A stretch of 64,000 nt of DNA from Streptomyces sp. MNU76 (GTDB lineage: Bacteria; Actinomycetota; Actinomycetes; Streptomycetales; Streptomycetaceae). How positions within the stretch are numbered: position 1 is the stretch's first letter; every line of letters begins with the position of its first letter. The position numbers and the translations under genes were made by a program. Location: assembly GCF_020982545.1 (NCBI RefSeq), contig NZ_JAJKLK010000006.1, forward strand, positions 372,001 to 436,000, written 5' to 3'. Shown here piece after piece: positions 1 through 9,674 of the stretch. Under the pieces are notes generated by a model. It saw only the letters and a list, made by a program, of their open reading frames with translations, was not told the DNA's origin and did no database searches.

Positions 1-1797
1 GACCGCAACCGTCTGGCTCCCCGTGGCGAGAGCACGCTCCCCGACGCCCGGCGCACACCGCACGCGACGCCCACCGAGCGGCTGCTGGCGCGCATCTGGT
101 CCGAGCTGCTGGAGACACCGGCGTCCGAGATCAGCCGCGAGGACGACTTCTTCACCCTCGGCGGCGACTCCATCACCGTGCTAGAACTGTTCTCGCGCCT
201 CCGCCGCGAACGCCACGCGCTGCCACGCCCGACCGCCCTCTACACCCACCGCACGCTTTCGGCCCTGGCCACAGCCATCGATGCCCTCGACACCACGGAC
301 ACCACCACCGCACCCATTCCACCTCCTCCCCCCCTCTACCCCCCTCCCAGCTTCCTCGCCGACGCCTCGCGTCCGGCTCCGGAGCGGCACCGGCCGCCGC
401 CCCCCAACCCCGCCTGGCTGGCCCGCTTCCGTATCCACGGCGCCCTGGACCCGGACCTGTTCCAACGGGCCGTCGACGTCCTCATGGCCCGGCACCCCAT
501 GCTCCGCACGGTGTTCCCGGCCGGTGCGCGCCCACCCGTGCAGCAGGAACTCCCCTCCTCGCTACGGCTTCCCGTCGAGGCGGAGACCCTGGCCCACCCC
601 GACCTGTTGGAGGAACGGACGGCGGAGGAGGCGACCCGCCGCTTCGAACCCTGGGCCTGGCCCCTGTTGCGGCTGCGTCTCTTCACGGTCGCGCCGGAGG
701 AACACGTCCTCCTCGTCCACGCCCACCACCTCATCGGCGACGGCTACAGCGCGGCCCTCCTCACCCGCGAACTCCTCACCGTGTACGGCCGTTTCGAGCG
801 CGGCCTCCCCCACGGCCTGGAGCCCCTCGCCTCCACCTTCCGCGACCACGTCCTCCGCCGAACCGCACCGGAACCGGCGCCCACCCCGGTACCGGCACCA
901 GGACCGGCACCGGCACCGGTACCGGCACCTGCGGAGGACCCGGCGTCCGACGACTACCGCGCCCGCCACCACGCCCCGTACACCCCACCCGTACTGCGCG
1001 CCCGCCCCGACGGAGCACCCCCGCCTTCCACACCACCACCGTCGCCCTCGACGCCGACCGCACCGGGCCCTGCGCCACCTCGCCCGGACGGCGGGCACCA
1101 CGCTCCACGCCCCCGTCCTCACCGCGTACTACCGCGCCCTCACCACCCTCACCGGCCGCCGCGACCTGGTCCTCGGCCTGGCCGTCACCGGCAGGGACGG
1201 GGCCACGGACGACGCCCACCGCGTCTTCGGCCCGTACGCCGAGGCGGTGGCGCTGCGCCCGGTGGCACCGTCCGACGACGCCCTCCCCGTCCCGGGCTTC
1301 GACGAGGACCTCCGCCGGATCACCGCCGAGACGCTCGCGGCCCGCGCCACCGGCCCCCTGGACCTCCGTACGCCCCAAGGGCTGCCCCGCACCGCCCAGT
1401 TCTTCTTCACGTTTCTGGACTTCAGCTCCCTCGGCGCACCGCCCGACACCACGCTGTCGCTCCGGGCCGACGACAGCGACACCGAACTCACGCCGCCGCC
1501 GGTGGGCACCGATGTCTTCCTGGCCGTACGCCCCTCCCCGGACGGCGAGGGTCTGAGCATCACGGCACGCGCGTCGTCGAAGGCCCTGACCTCCGCCGAA
1601 CTCGCCTGCTTCACAAGGGAGTTGAGAGGCGAACTGGAAGGATCCGGCCAGCACGGCGACGCCCTGGACGCCGCCCTCATCGGCTACCTCCCGACCCCGC
1701 ACCAACTGGCCGCCTTCGCCGGGCTCCCGGCGCACGCGGTCCCCAGCCGTGAACAGCTCCGCGCCCTCCTCTTCCCGGACGGCCGCCCCCGGGTCCT
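1..1797 (+). pseudogene. NRPS C-terminal part: carrier plus condensation domain, frame broken
   Basis: 3' part of a non-ribosomal peptide synthetase whose upstream modules lie outside the window. Frame 1 is open from base 1: a peptidyl-carrier domain with the phosphopantetheine site LGGDSI (Ser codon 169-171), a Pro-rich linker, then a condensation domain with the catalytic HHxxxDG motif as HHLIGDG (724-744). The frame then moves from 1 to 3 at the C run 1018-1022 and from 3 to 2 at 1068-1070. Each break is repaired by one extra C. Frame 2 then reads the second half of the condensation fold. Condensation domains join two carrier-bound amino acids. Domain order and motifs are seen; the product is not predictable from this fragment. 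Either a decaying gene or a sequence with homopolymer errors. Confidence 0.8.
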
Positions 1798-2899
1798 GGA
1801 GAGCGTCACCACCCCTCGGCAGATCCGGATTCGTCTCCCTCCCCTGTTCGCGGACGAACTGACCACCCCGACCGCCCCGAGCACCCTGTCCGCCTGACCG
1901 CCCGCGCCGTGGACCACGCCGCGTCCCTCGGCGCCCGCTGCGTCTCCCTGGTAGGCATGATCCGTCCCTCACCGGCTACGGCTACGACGTCCTCCGCGAG
2001 CTCTCGGCCACCCCACGCCCCCGACCACCCTCACCACCGGCCACGCGGCCACCACCGTCGCCGTGGTGAAGACCGTCCACGCCGCCCTGCGGGCGACCGA
2101 CCGCGACCTGGCCGACCTGACCCTCGCCGTCGTCGGCCTCGGTTCCATCGGCACGTCGTCCCTGCGTCTGCTGCTCTCCCTCAGCCCCCACCCACCGGCC
2201 CGCATCCTGCTCTGCGACGTCCCCGGCAGCGCCCCGCCTCCACCACCTGGCGGCGGAGCTGTCGGCGGACCACCCCACGACGGCCGTACGGGTCGTCGAG
2301 TCCACCGATCCCCGGGCCCTGCCCGCCGAGGTCCACGAGACGTCCGACCTGATCGTCACGGCGGTCAGCGGCGGCCCGACGGCCCTGCTGGACGTGGACC
2401 GGCTGCGCCCCGGCACGATCGTCGTGGACGACTCCTTCCCGCACTGTTTCGACACCACGCGGGCCCTGGAGCGGATGAGACGCGACCAGGACGTACTGAT
2501 CGTGGGAGGCGGCCTGCTGGCCCTGGACTCCACCGAGACCCACCTGTCACCGGACCTCCCTGCCGCCGCCCTCACCGGCCACGCCACCGCCCGCACCCAG
2601 CACCACCTGACGGTCCACCTCCCCGGCACCCTCGCCTCCTGCCGACTGGAGTCCCTCCTGCACGCCCACCTCACCCGCCCCGGACCCGGCGCCGCCCGGA
2701 CCCCCGTCCGCTCCCCTTGATCCACGGCCTCGTCGACCTCCCCCGCGCCCTCGCCCACTGGCACGCCGCCGAGGCCGCCGGAGTCCGTGCGGCGCCCCTC
2801 CACCTCCTCGACCACACGATCCCGCCGGAGACCCTGAACGCCCTGCGCGCCCTGAACACCCTGAGCGCCCCGAGCCGATCAGCCGAGGACGTGCCGTAG
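1798..2899 (+). pseudogene. Acyl-ACP-reductase-like NAD(P)-binding region, multiply frameshifted
   Basis: A Rossmann-type region read in three frames, probably the C-terminal continuation of the NRPS. Pieces in order: LGARCVSLVGM (frame 1, near 1927-1959), SLTGYGYDVLREL after a lost C near 1962, a TTGHA...VAVV segment and the dinucleotide motif VVGLGSIG (frame 2, about 2129-2152), then from 2235 in frame 3 DLIVTAVSGG, GTIVVDDSFPHCF and LASCRLESLL, and a last piece in frame 2 from about 2716. The order and spacing resemble cyanobacterial long-chain acyl-ACP reductase as I remember it, including the Cys/Glu pair (ASCRLE against ACFAE) that carries the acyl thioester. That would suggest reductive release of the NRPS chain as an aldehyde. 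The family assignment is from memory and moderate. The 3' end overlaps the convergent ATPase by 21 bp. Confidence 0.6.
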
Positions 2900-3610
2900 A
2901 TAGGCCGTCGGGTCGGCGAGGTAGCGGCGCCAGTGGTCGATCAGGGCCAGTTCGTCCCAAGGGACGCGGCGCATGCCGTGGTCGCCGACCTCGATGATGT
3001 CCGCGCCGGGGAGCGCGGTCAGCAGCGGGGAGTGGGTGGCGCAGATGACCTGCCCGCCGTTCTTCACCAACTGGTCGATGTGGCCGAGGAGTTCGAGGCA
3101 GGAGGTGAACGACAGCGCCGCCTCGGGCTCGTCCATCACATACAGGCCGGGCTGGAGGAACTTCCCGCGGAACGCGGCGAGGAAGCCCTCGCCGTGGCTG
3201 ACCGAGTCAGGGGCGAAGCCTTCTCGGTCCAGCGCGTCGAGCGCCGTCTCCGCGCGCAGGAAGAAGCCCTTGCGGGCGCTCCAGCTGCCGAGCATGCGGC
3301 GGCCGCGCGGGGTGGCGTCGAAGCGGACCCGTTCGCCGAGCAGGGACTTGGGGCGATGGGAGGCGTAACGCCAGTCGTGCGAGCCGCCCCAGGAGTCCAG
3401 GCCGAAGCCCTCGGCGAGGGCCTCGACGAGGGTCGACTTCCCGGAGCCGTTCTCCCCGACCAGGAAGGTCACCGGCGCGGTGAAGCGCAGACCGTCCGCC
3501 AGGAGTCCGCGCACACAGGGCACCGACCAGGGCCATTCCCCGTGGTCCGCCCCTGCCCCACCCCGCTCGTCGCTCGCCTCCAGATGTGCGTACGCGCGTT
3601 CGATAATCAC
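2879..3610 (-). CDS. AAA family / ABC-type ATPase
   Basis: 243-residue cytoplasmic ATPase with Walker A GENGSGKST (about residues 52-60), an ABC-like signature SHGEGF, Walker B LYVMDEPEAAL and the switch His in CATHSPLL. It belongs to the stand-alone predicted-ATPase group related to SMC/RecF heads rather than to a transporter, since no membrane partner is adjacent. The start is GTG 3610, preceded by GGGAG at a suitable distance. The gene is complete and convergent with the NRPS region. Its cellular target is unknown. Confidence 0.85.
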   Translation of the reverse strand: MIIERAYAHLEASDERGGAGADHGEWPWSVPCVRGLLADGLRFTAPVTFLVGENGSGKSTLVEALAEGFGLDSWGGSHDWRYASHRPKSLLGERVRFDATPRGRRMLGSWSARKGFFLRAETALDALDREGFAPDSVSHGEGFLAAFRGKFLQPGLYVMDEPEAALSFTSCLELLGHIDQLVKNGGQVICATHSPLLTALPGADIIEVGDHGMRRVPWDELALIDHWRRYLADPTAYLRHVLG

Positions 3611-3751
3611 CGTCCGAGTCTCCCACGGGGGGCGCGGAACATCCCGGAAGACGGCCGCCGCACACGACGAAACCCCCGGGCCCGGGTGGGCCTGGGGGTT
3701 CGTGCCGTCGTGGACCGAGCAACCGCCGTTACTCGGCGTCGACAGCCGCTG

Positions 3752-5572
3752 TCACTTGGTGTCGATCAGGCCGTGCGGCGGGACCTGGACCGTGCGGGCG
3801 CCCTCGGTGCCGCCGAGGATCACCTTGCGCAGGGCGATGTTGTTCTTGTGGTTGGCCTCCTGGAGGCGGTTCTCCGGGTTGGCGATGACCTGGATGTAGT
3901 ACGTGCCGTTCGGCAGGCCCGTGATGTCGAAGGACTGGCCGGGACGGTACTGGGTGTACGTGTCGCCGGAGCCGACGTCGAGGACCTCACGGACGTTGAT
4001 GGCGTCCTCGGAACCGCACGCGGTGGACAGGTCGGTGTTCTCCGGGTGCCAGTTGGCGTTCTTCACCGTGTAGTCGATGGCGTCGGTGTTGGCCAGGCAG
4101 AACGCCTCCTTGCCGGAGCGCACCTCCTTGGTCTGGTCCGCGCTGAGCAGGCGGTAGCTGGCGAAGTCCGTGAAGTGCCAGTGCTCGTGTCCCTCGCGCG
4201 CGTCCCACTCCATGGTGCCGGCGGGCGCGTAGCCGACCTGCTTGCCCTTGGCGTCGTAGAAGTACTGGTACGAGTCCATCAGGTCCGCGCCCGGCTTGCG
4301 GAAGCCGTCGACGACGAGGGGCGCGGGGCCGGCGTTCCAGACGTTGGCGCTGAAGGCCAGGTAGTCCTTGCCGGGTGCGTCGCCGTCCTCGCCGTCGGTG
4401 ATGGCGATGTCCCAGGCGGGCAGCGACCGCAGGTCGGGCTTGGGGATGTTCGCCGGGGCACCCGCCTTGCCGGTGGGACGCTTGGGCGCGGCCTGCAGCG
4501 CGGGCGCGATGCGGGAGCCGTCGGTGTGGCCCTTGCCGTCGCCCAGGTGCTTCGCCAGGCCCCGGTCGACCAGGGCATAGGGGAGCTCGGGCGGCGCCGG
4601 CACGTCGGCGCCGCGCGGGCCGTAGTGGTGGTTGTCCGGGGCGGGCTGTCCGGCCGGGGCGGACCGCGTGTCGTGGCCGGAGCCGTGACCCGATCCGTGA
4701 CCGCCGCCGTGACCGCCGTGCGAGGACTTCGACGGGGCCATGCCGACACCGCCGCCCTCGCCGCCCTCCTCGGAGCGCTCCTCGCGCACCGTCACCTTGA
4801 TGGTCGGCCGGTCGTTGGGGATGCCGAACGCGTCGCGGTACTTCTTCGCGACCCCGACCTGGGCGGTGTACTCACCGGCCGGCAGGTCCACTGTTCTGTC
4901 GTAGTTCCAGCTGGTGGTGTTGGTGGCCCAGCCCTTCTCGACGCCCCACACCGAGCCCAGTGTCCACGGGTTGGTGGAACAGCTCTGCGGATAGTGGTTG
5001 GTGGAGGGGGCGTCCGGACGGATCCGGCCCGAGGCGTTGTTCGGGCAGAAGGTGCCCTCGGTCTTCACGACCTCCTCCCCGGCCGCGTTCTTGACCGACA
5101 TCTCCAGGAAGCCCGTCAGCCCGGAGAAGTCGTCGACGAGCCCCTTCGGGAGCGTCTTCGTCGTGGTCTTCTTGCCGTCGCGCAGGATCTGCTTGGCGAC
5201 GATCGGGTCCTTGTAGGACTTCCGCGTCACCTTGAATTCCAGGGGCGCGTTGTCGACCGAGATGTACGTCCCGAGCTGCAGTTGGACGCCGTTGTCCCAC
5301 TCGTAGCGGGTCAGCGTCACGGATTTCGACGCGGCGATCAGCTTGAGCTGCGGCTTCCCGGGTTTCGCGGCGGGCGCGGCACCGGCGCCGGGGGCCGCCC
5401 CGGCCACGGCGGCGACGACGGTGAGCGACGCCAGGGCGGCGAGGCCCGGGCGCTTCAGGCGACGGCGGCGGCCCTGACCGCCGGCCGGGACGGTCGAGTC
5501 CGCGGCAGCGGTCGCACCGGCCGGGTCGGTCGGGTCGGTCGGGCTGGAGGGGCTGGTCATCTGGCTGGTCAT
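3752..5572 (-). CDS. Secreted lysyl oxidase family protein
   Basis: 606 residues from ATG 5572 (GAGGA eight bases upstream). The N-terminus has an Arg-rich stretch and a hydrophobic helix ending GAGAAPAAK, a signal peptide. The C-terminal third is a copper amine-oxidase fold of the lysyl oxidase type with the copper-binding HEHWH at about residues 462-466 and a conserved YxIQVxANPExxLxExNxxNN segment. Lysyl oxidases oxidise peptidyl lysine to aldehyde and are known from actinomycetes as secreted enzymes. The N-terminal half (about 45-280) is not recognised. Between the halves is a His/Gly-rich linker (HGGHGGGHGSGHGSGH) that could hold copper. The gene is intact and monocistronic. Confidence 0.88.
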   Translation of the reverse strand: MTSQMTSPSSPTDPTDPAGATAAADSTVPAGGQGRRRRLKRPGLAALASLTVVAAVAGAAPGAGAAPAAKPGKPQLKLIAASKSVTLTRYEWDNGVQLQLGTYISVDNAPLEFKVTRKSYKDPIVAKQILRDGKKTTTKTLPKGLVDDFSGLTGFLEMSVKNAAGEEVVKTEGTFCPNNASGRIRPDAPSTNHYPQSCSTNPWTLGSVWGVEKGWATNTTSWNYDRTVDLPAGEYTAQVGVAKKYRDAFGIPNDRPTIKVTVREERSEEGGEGGGVGMAPSKSSHGGHGGGHGSGHGSGHDTRSAPAGQPAPDNHHYGPRGADVPAPPELPYALVDRGLAKHLGDGKGHTDGSRIAPALQAAPKRPTGKAGAPANIPKPDLRSLPAWDIAITDGEDGDAPGKDYLAFSANVWNAGPAPLVVDGFRKPGADLMDSYQYFYDAKGKQVGYAPAGTMEWDAREGHEHWHFTDFASYRLLSADQTKEVRSGKEAFCLANTDAIDYTVKNANWHPENTDLSTACGSEDAINVREVLDVGSGDTYTQYRPGQSFDITGLPNGTYYIQVIANPENRLQEANHKNNIALRKVILGGTEGARTVQVPPHGLIDTK

Positions 5573-5994
5573 CGATTCCTCGTCTGCGAGTGCCCTGGTC
5601 AGGGGCATCGGACTGGACAGCCCACGGTCGACGGCCGATCCGCGGCCGGCCGTGCGGATGCACCCCCACGCACCCCCCGGCCGGCCACGCTCGATCCGCT
5701 CTTCCTGTGAGCAACCTGAGAGATTGATAAATGCGGTGCCAGGGTTGCCTGTTGGGAGGGAATTTCGCGGAAGGTGTGGTGAGCACGGCTCAAACACACG
5801 CCCGCGCATCCCTGCGGAACCGGCCCCAAGTCCCCCGGGAATCCACGCGGGAGCATCACACAGCCTGCACACAGCTCTGAGAATGCCTCGTTAGCGTTGC
5901 TGACCGCTCGATCCGCTCGATCCCGCGTGCGAACGTGCTGTGACCGGGCCGCGGCCCGGCGGGTCGACGGCATGCCCACACAGGAAGACCCTCG
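5573..5994. other. Divergent intergenic region, 422 bp
   Basis: Separates the lysyl oxidase (-) from the SCO2400-type gene (+). No ORF with codon bias, no strong hairpin and no recognised riboswitch was seen. It must contain both promoters, but I could not place their -10/-35 elements with confidence. Confidence 0.5.
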
Positions 5995-7116
5995 ATGGAC
6001 TACTGCTCCTCATGTCGCCGACATCTCAACGGCGCCCTCGTGTGCCCGGGTTGCGGCGCCTACGCGCCCGACATAGCCCCGGCCACGATCGACAGCCGTG
6101 TCGACCCGTCCCGCCCCACCGGGACGACGACCGCGCCGCTGATGATCCCGATGCCGCCGACGACACCGGCGGCACAGGTGCTTCCGGCGCCGACGTGGGA
6201 GTACGGCGCGGGGGACGAGGGGTGGCACGGCGGACCGCCGGAGGACGGGTTCACGACGGACGCCCTCCCGCGGGAGGGGTACGCGGACGACGGATACGCG
6301 AAGGACGGATACGCGAAGGACGGGTTCGCCGACGACGGCGACGCCGGTGACCTGAGTGGTGTGGACAGCGCGCACCGGGTCGACGGTGTCGACGATGTGG
6401 ACGTCGAGGGTGTTCCCGTGGCGCCGCGAGGGCGGGCCGCGCGGCGGCGTCAGTTGGCGCGGTGGAAGAAGAACCAGCGCCGGGCCGTCGTCGCGACCGC
6501 CGTCGCGCTGGTCGGCGGCGGTCTGACCGTCATGAGCATGGACCGACAGTCCACCGACCGCACCCAGGCGGCCACCGCCCCGGACGCCGAGAGCCTCGGC
6601 TCCATCGAGGAACAGGGCTCGCAGCGCGGCCGTACGTCGACGCCGGAGACCGACGACGCCCGGCGCACCCCGGACGCCTCCACCCCGTGGACCCCGTCCG
6701 GCGACCCCGCACGGGACCGCTCCACCGCCAGCCGGTCGAACTCCCGTGCCGAGCAGCCCAGTTCCCCCCGAACGGACTCGGGCACGCCGTCGGCCCAGGA
6801 GGCGCGGACCGGCACCTCCGGCGCAGACAGGTCGGCCGCCGGCACCACCCCGTCGGACGGGGCGACCACACCGCCGGCCACCGACGACTCCGGCTCCTCG
6901 GAGGCGGGCGCGGGGTCGGGATCGGGTTCCGGCTCGGACACCGGCAACGGCAACGGCGGCGGCACCGGCACCGGTTCGGAAGCCGGAAGCGGCTCGGACA
7001 CGGGCTCGGGCTCGGACTCCGGTTCGGGCACGGGCGGGTCGGACGGTTCGAACTCCGACACGGGGACGACGTCCCCTTCGGGCCTCTGCCTGCTCGGCAT
7101 CGTCTGCGTGAACTGA
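5995..7116 (+). CDS. SCO2400 family zinc-ribbon membrane protein
   Basis: 373 residues. The N-terminus MDYCSSCRRHLNGAL followed by CPGCGAYAPD is a CxxC...CxxC zinc ribbon diagnostic of the Streptomyces SCO2400 family. An acidic/Gly region with a YAKDG repeat follows, then an Arg/Lys-rich stop-transfer flank and one membrane helix (AVVATAVALVGGGLTVMSM, about residues 163-181). The rest is a long Ser/Thr/Gly low-complexity tail ending SPSGLCLLGIVCVN. The topology is cytoplasmic zinc ribbon, one membrane pass and an extracellular disordered tail. Function unknown. Confidence 0.85.
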   Translation: MDYCSSCRRHLNGALVCPGCGAYAPDIAPATIDSRVDPSRPTGTTTAPLMIPMPPTTPAAQVLPAPTWEYGAGDEGWHGGPPEDGFTTDALPREGYADDGYAKDGYAKDGFADDGDAGDLSGVDSAHRVDGVDDVDVEGVPVAPRGRAARRRQLARWKKNQRRAVVATAVALVGGGLTVMSMDRQSTDRTQAATAPDAESLGSIEEQGSQRGRTSTPETDDARRTPDASTPWTPSGDPARDRSTASRSNSRAEQPSSPRTDSGTPSAQEARTGTSGADRSAAGTTPSDGATTPPATDDSGSSEAGAGSGSGSGSDTGNGNGGGTGTGSEAGSGSDTGSGSDSGSGTGGSDGSNSDTGTTSPSGLCLLGIVCVN

Positions 7117-7155
7117 AGCCCGCGCGCACCCACCCACACCCTTACACGCACGTCC

Positions 7156-7201
7156 GAGGGCCGGGGGCCGGGGGCCGACCGCTGCCGAGCGGTCAGCCCT
7201 C
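7156..7201 (+). terminator. Hairpin after the SCO2400-type gene
   Basis: Nested inverted repeat: outer GAGGGC/GCCCTC and inner GACCGCT (7177-7183) with AGCGGTC (7188-7194). There is no U tract. It lies 40 bp after the stop of the preceding gene and overlaps the end of the convergent MarR fragment, so it could serve both. Confidence 0.4.
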
Positions 7202-7441
7202 GGCCATCGGGCGTGGCCAGGAACGTCCGCTGACACGTTCGATGTCGGTGTTGAACTGCTCCAGGTCGGCGACGAAGCGCCGGAGGCGTTCGGCGGGCCA
7301 GTCGGCGATGACGCCGGTGAGACCGGTGAGACCGGTGACGAACTCCTCCCGTTGCGCGGCGAGGTGCTCCGCCCCCTTGTCGGTGATCCGGAACTTGCGG
7401 GCCACTCCCCCGTCGGCGTCGAGGGTCCGCTCCACCAGTCC
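7193..7441 (-). pseudogene. MarR-family regulator, C-terminal fragment
   Basis: About 80 residues matching the wing and last helix of MarR/winged-helix repressors: LVERTLDADGGVARKFRITD, then KGAEHLAAQRE and a helical C-terminus. The recognition helix and N-terminal dimerisation helices are absent. Homology stops at a CCTAGG sequence at 7440-7445, 37 bp from the end of the TetR gene. No start codon with a ribosome-binding site remains. A truncated remnant. Confidence 0.7.
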
Positions 7442-7477
7442 CTAGGAGCAGGCCCGGAGTCCAGGCCCCCTGCCCCT

Positions 7478-8161
7478 CTACCCTCTGGGCGTCCGGTGGG
7501 GCCCCAACTCGGCGAGCACGTCAGCGAGTTGAGCGGCATCCAAGGCGGGCTCGGGCAAGGTCGGCGATGACCGGGTGTCCGTGGGCCCCGGCGGGCGCAG
7601 GCCGTCGAGGAGGAGGGCGAGAGGGCGGCGCCAGGCGTCGGGGGTCGTGACGGCGGTGAGGGCGGGGACGGCGCGGCCGAGGGCGGCGAGGGCGAAGAGG
7701 ACGTCCTCGGTGGTGACATCGGCCCGGACCGTGCCCTCCTCACGGCCGCGCCGCAGCAGGGACTCGATGGTCCGCCGATTGTGCTCGTGGACGTCCTCCA
7801 GGGTGTCCACGCCCGGTACGCGCGTGGTCATGAGATCGTTCGTGCCCCGGTCGGCGGCGAGCGTGTCGAAGACCGCGCCGAGGTACTCGGTCAGCCCGGT
7901 CCAGGCGTCGGGCGCGTCGCGGACCCGGTCCCCGACGGCCATCGTGCCCGCGAGCTGGTCGTGGAAGACGGCGTCGATGAGGGCGGCGCGGCTGGGGAAG
8001 TGCCGGTACAGCGTCGCGTTCCCGACGCCGGCCCTGCGGGCGATCACATCGAGCGGCGCTTCGAGCCCCTGCTCGGTGAACACCTCGTGAGCCGCAGCCA
8101 CCAACAACTCCCGGTTCCGCCGCGCATCCCGCCGCCGCACCGGCGCCGCCCCACCGCCCAT
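7478..8161 (-). CDS. TetR/AcrR family transcriptional regulator
   Basis: 227 residues from ATG 8161 (GGAGCGGGAG upstream). The N-terminal DNA-binding domain is typical: RDARRNRELLVAAAHEVFTE, then APLDVIARRAGVGNATLYRH with FPSRAALIDAVF. The C-terminal ligand domain is of the SACE_7040/TetR_C_33-like kind with a Pro-rich end. As a one-component repressor it should bind an effector and a palindromic operator. The neighbouring gene upstream (8287-8909) is in the same direction, 125 bp away, and may be co-transcribed. Confidence 0.88.
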   Translation of the reverse strand: MGGGAAPVRRRDARRNRELLVAAAHEVFTEQGLEAPLDVIARRAGVGNATLYRHFPSRAALIDAVFHDQLAGTMAVGDRVRDAPDAWTGLTEYLGAVFDTLAADRGTNDLMTTRVPGVDTLEDVHEHNRRTIESLLRRGREEGTVRADVTTEDVLFALAALGRAVPALTAVTTPDAWRRPLALLLDGLRPPGPTDTRSSPTLPEPALDAAQLADVLAELGPHRTPRG

Positions 8162-8286
8162 CCCGCTCCCGCTCCTCCACACCACCCGACCACGCCCCCG
8201 CCAGACGGGGTTCTCGATGCTATCGCCGAGCCGTCCCCCTCCCCCGACGCACTCCTCTGAGCGCCTGCGCATCCGGTCGGAAGATC

Positions 8287-8909
8287 TCACGAGTAGACGA
8301 TCGGGCAGCCCCGGCGGATCGAGTGCTGGGCGGCGCGCAGGTAGACGGCCACGTAGAAGGCCATGTCGAGGTCCTCGGCCCATGGCCCCGGCCGGGTCGC
8401 GGCCAGCGTCTTCGCCTGTCCGTCCAGGAACCACCTGGTCAGGTCCAGGTTGTCGCACATCTCCGGTGTCTCGGGCGGCAGCTCGACGGCCGTCGCGAGC
8501 CGCTCCGCGAGCGCCAGGACCTGCGGGGCGCCGGCGACCATGGTCGACTCCGCGAAGCTGGACTCGACACCCTCCAGCCAGACGTCCTCCTCCAGCGAGA
8601 TCGGCACGAGCACCGTCCAGCCGCACAGGGTCTCCACCTCCTCGCGCGTGAGGTGGGCCTCGCAGAGCCGCATGAACCCGTCCATCGGCGGGACGAGCTT
8701 CTCCTCGAAGTCGAGCCCCGCGCCACGCACGAAGGGCGCGCGCACGGGCCTCGCCGCAGGCACCGAGTCGTAGGCCGGCAGCCCCCGCCGCCCCAGTTCC
8801 TCGTTCAACGCCGCGGCGACCCGCCCCGCCCCTCCTCCTCGTGCTCACCCTCGCCCTCCCCCTCACCGAACCATTCCTCCGCGTCGACGCTCACCAGATA
8901 GATGCCCAT
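8287..8909 (-). pseudogene. Uncharacterised Streptomyces protein, one frameshift
   Basis: Starts at ATG 8909 (MGIYLVSVDAEEWFGE) and runs through an acidic Gly/Glu repeat. At the G run near 8823-8835 the frame must change to continue as RVAAALNEELGRRGLPAYDSV and on to the stop at 8287. Adding one G restores a single product of about 207 residues. No known domain recognised; it looks cytoplasmic with several Trp and acidic segments. Because only one base in a homopolymer is missing, it may be intact in the organism. Confidence 0.65.
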
Positions 8910-9093
8910 GGCCGGAACGTAGTGCCCACCACTGACACCGCGGGGGGTGCGGCGCACGTGGTCCCGCGCGACGCAACCAATGCCCGCGCACACGCGTCCC
9001 CTTCGTCGCGTTCGCGTTCGCGTTCATCACGTGCGCGTTCGTCGCACGGAAACCGCCGTCCTCGGCCACCAGCACAGAGAGCGAGCAACGACC

Positions 9094-9285
9094 ATGCTCA
9101 TCCTCATCCTGTCCGTCGTCCTCCTGCTCGCCCTCGGTGGCATCGTCTGCGTCTACTGGACGGCACGAGGCGACGCCCCACGCTGGGCACGCGGTGTGGC
9201 CAGAACGACCGACGTCGCGAGCGACATGCTGCTCCGCGCGGACAAGTCCAACTCCCAGAACGACAACAACACGGACAACGGCTGA
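9094..9285 (+). CDS. Small single-pass membrane protein
   Basis: 63 residues from ATG 9094: a hydrophobic helix MLILILSVVLLLALGGIVCV, then a charged, Asn-rich tail ending DNNTDNG. The upstream Shine-Dalgarno is weak (GAGAGCGAG). Frame 1 is open further upstream, but that part has Arg-rich shadow composition. Function unknown. Confidence 0.5.
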   Translation: MLILILSVVLLLALGGIVCVYWTARGDAPRWARGVARTTDVASDMLLRADKSNSQNDNNTDNG

Positions 9286-9612
9286 GGCGCCGCGAGTCGG
9301 CCGCGGCGGCGGAGCGACCGATGCGGCGCATCAGGCGGCCCATCTCATGCGGGAGTTGACGGCGGAGGAGCGCGCGCCGAGGGCCGCCGCCTGAAGGGCT
9401 CGGGCGGGTGGGCCGGTGGGCCGCCGCGTACGGGCGACGACGCCGACGCCGACGTGGCCCTCCTCCTCGCCCACCTCCACGATCCGTCCGAGCCCGCCCG
9501 CTACGCAGCCCACCGGCCCGACCCGCTCGCCATGATCACCGCGCTCGCGCAGCCGCCCTCTTCCCGGTGCCTCCAGTACACGGCGAACCGCATCCTCGAC
9601 CGACTGACGTGA
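9286..9612 (+). pseudogene. Possible gene remnant (C-terminal piece)
   Basis: Frame 1 is open to TGA 9610-9612 and its last 55 codons look coding (VALLLAHLHDPSEPARYAAH, ending LQYTANRILDRLT). There is no plausible start with a ribosome-binding site upstream. I do not recognise the family; it resembles the end of a small helical protein. Confidence 0.3.
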
Positions 9613-9674
9613 GGCCGGCTCGACATCCCTCGTCGAGCCGGCCTCCACCGCACGTCGTCGCCGCCCGCCGGCGG

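Noticed and set aside
2933..5710. A 925-codon plus-strand open frame over the ATPase and lysyl oxidase
   Set aside because: Antisense shadow typical of high-GC DNA; both minus-strand genes have clear motifs.
5573..5994. A riboswitch upstream of the lysyl oxidase
   Set aside because: No ydaO, cobalamin or other conserved core could be matched by eye.
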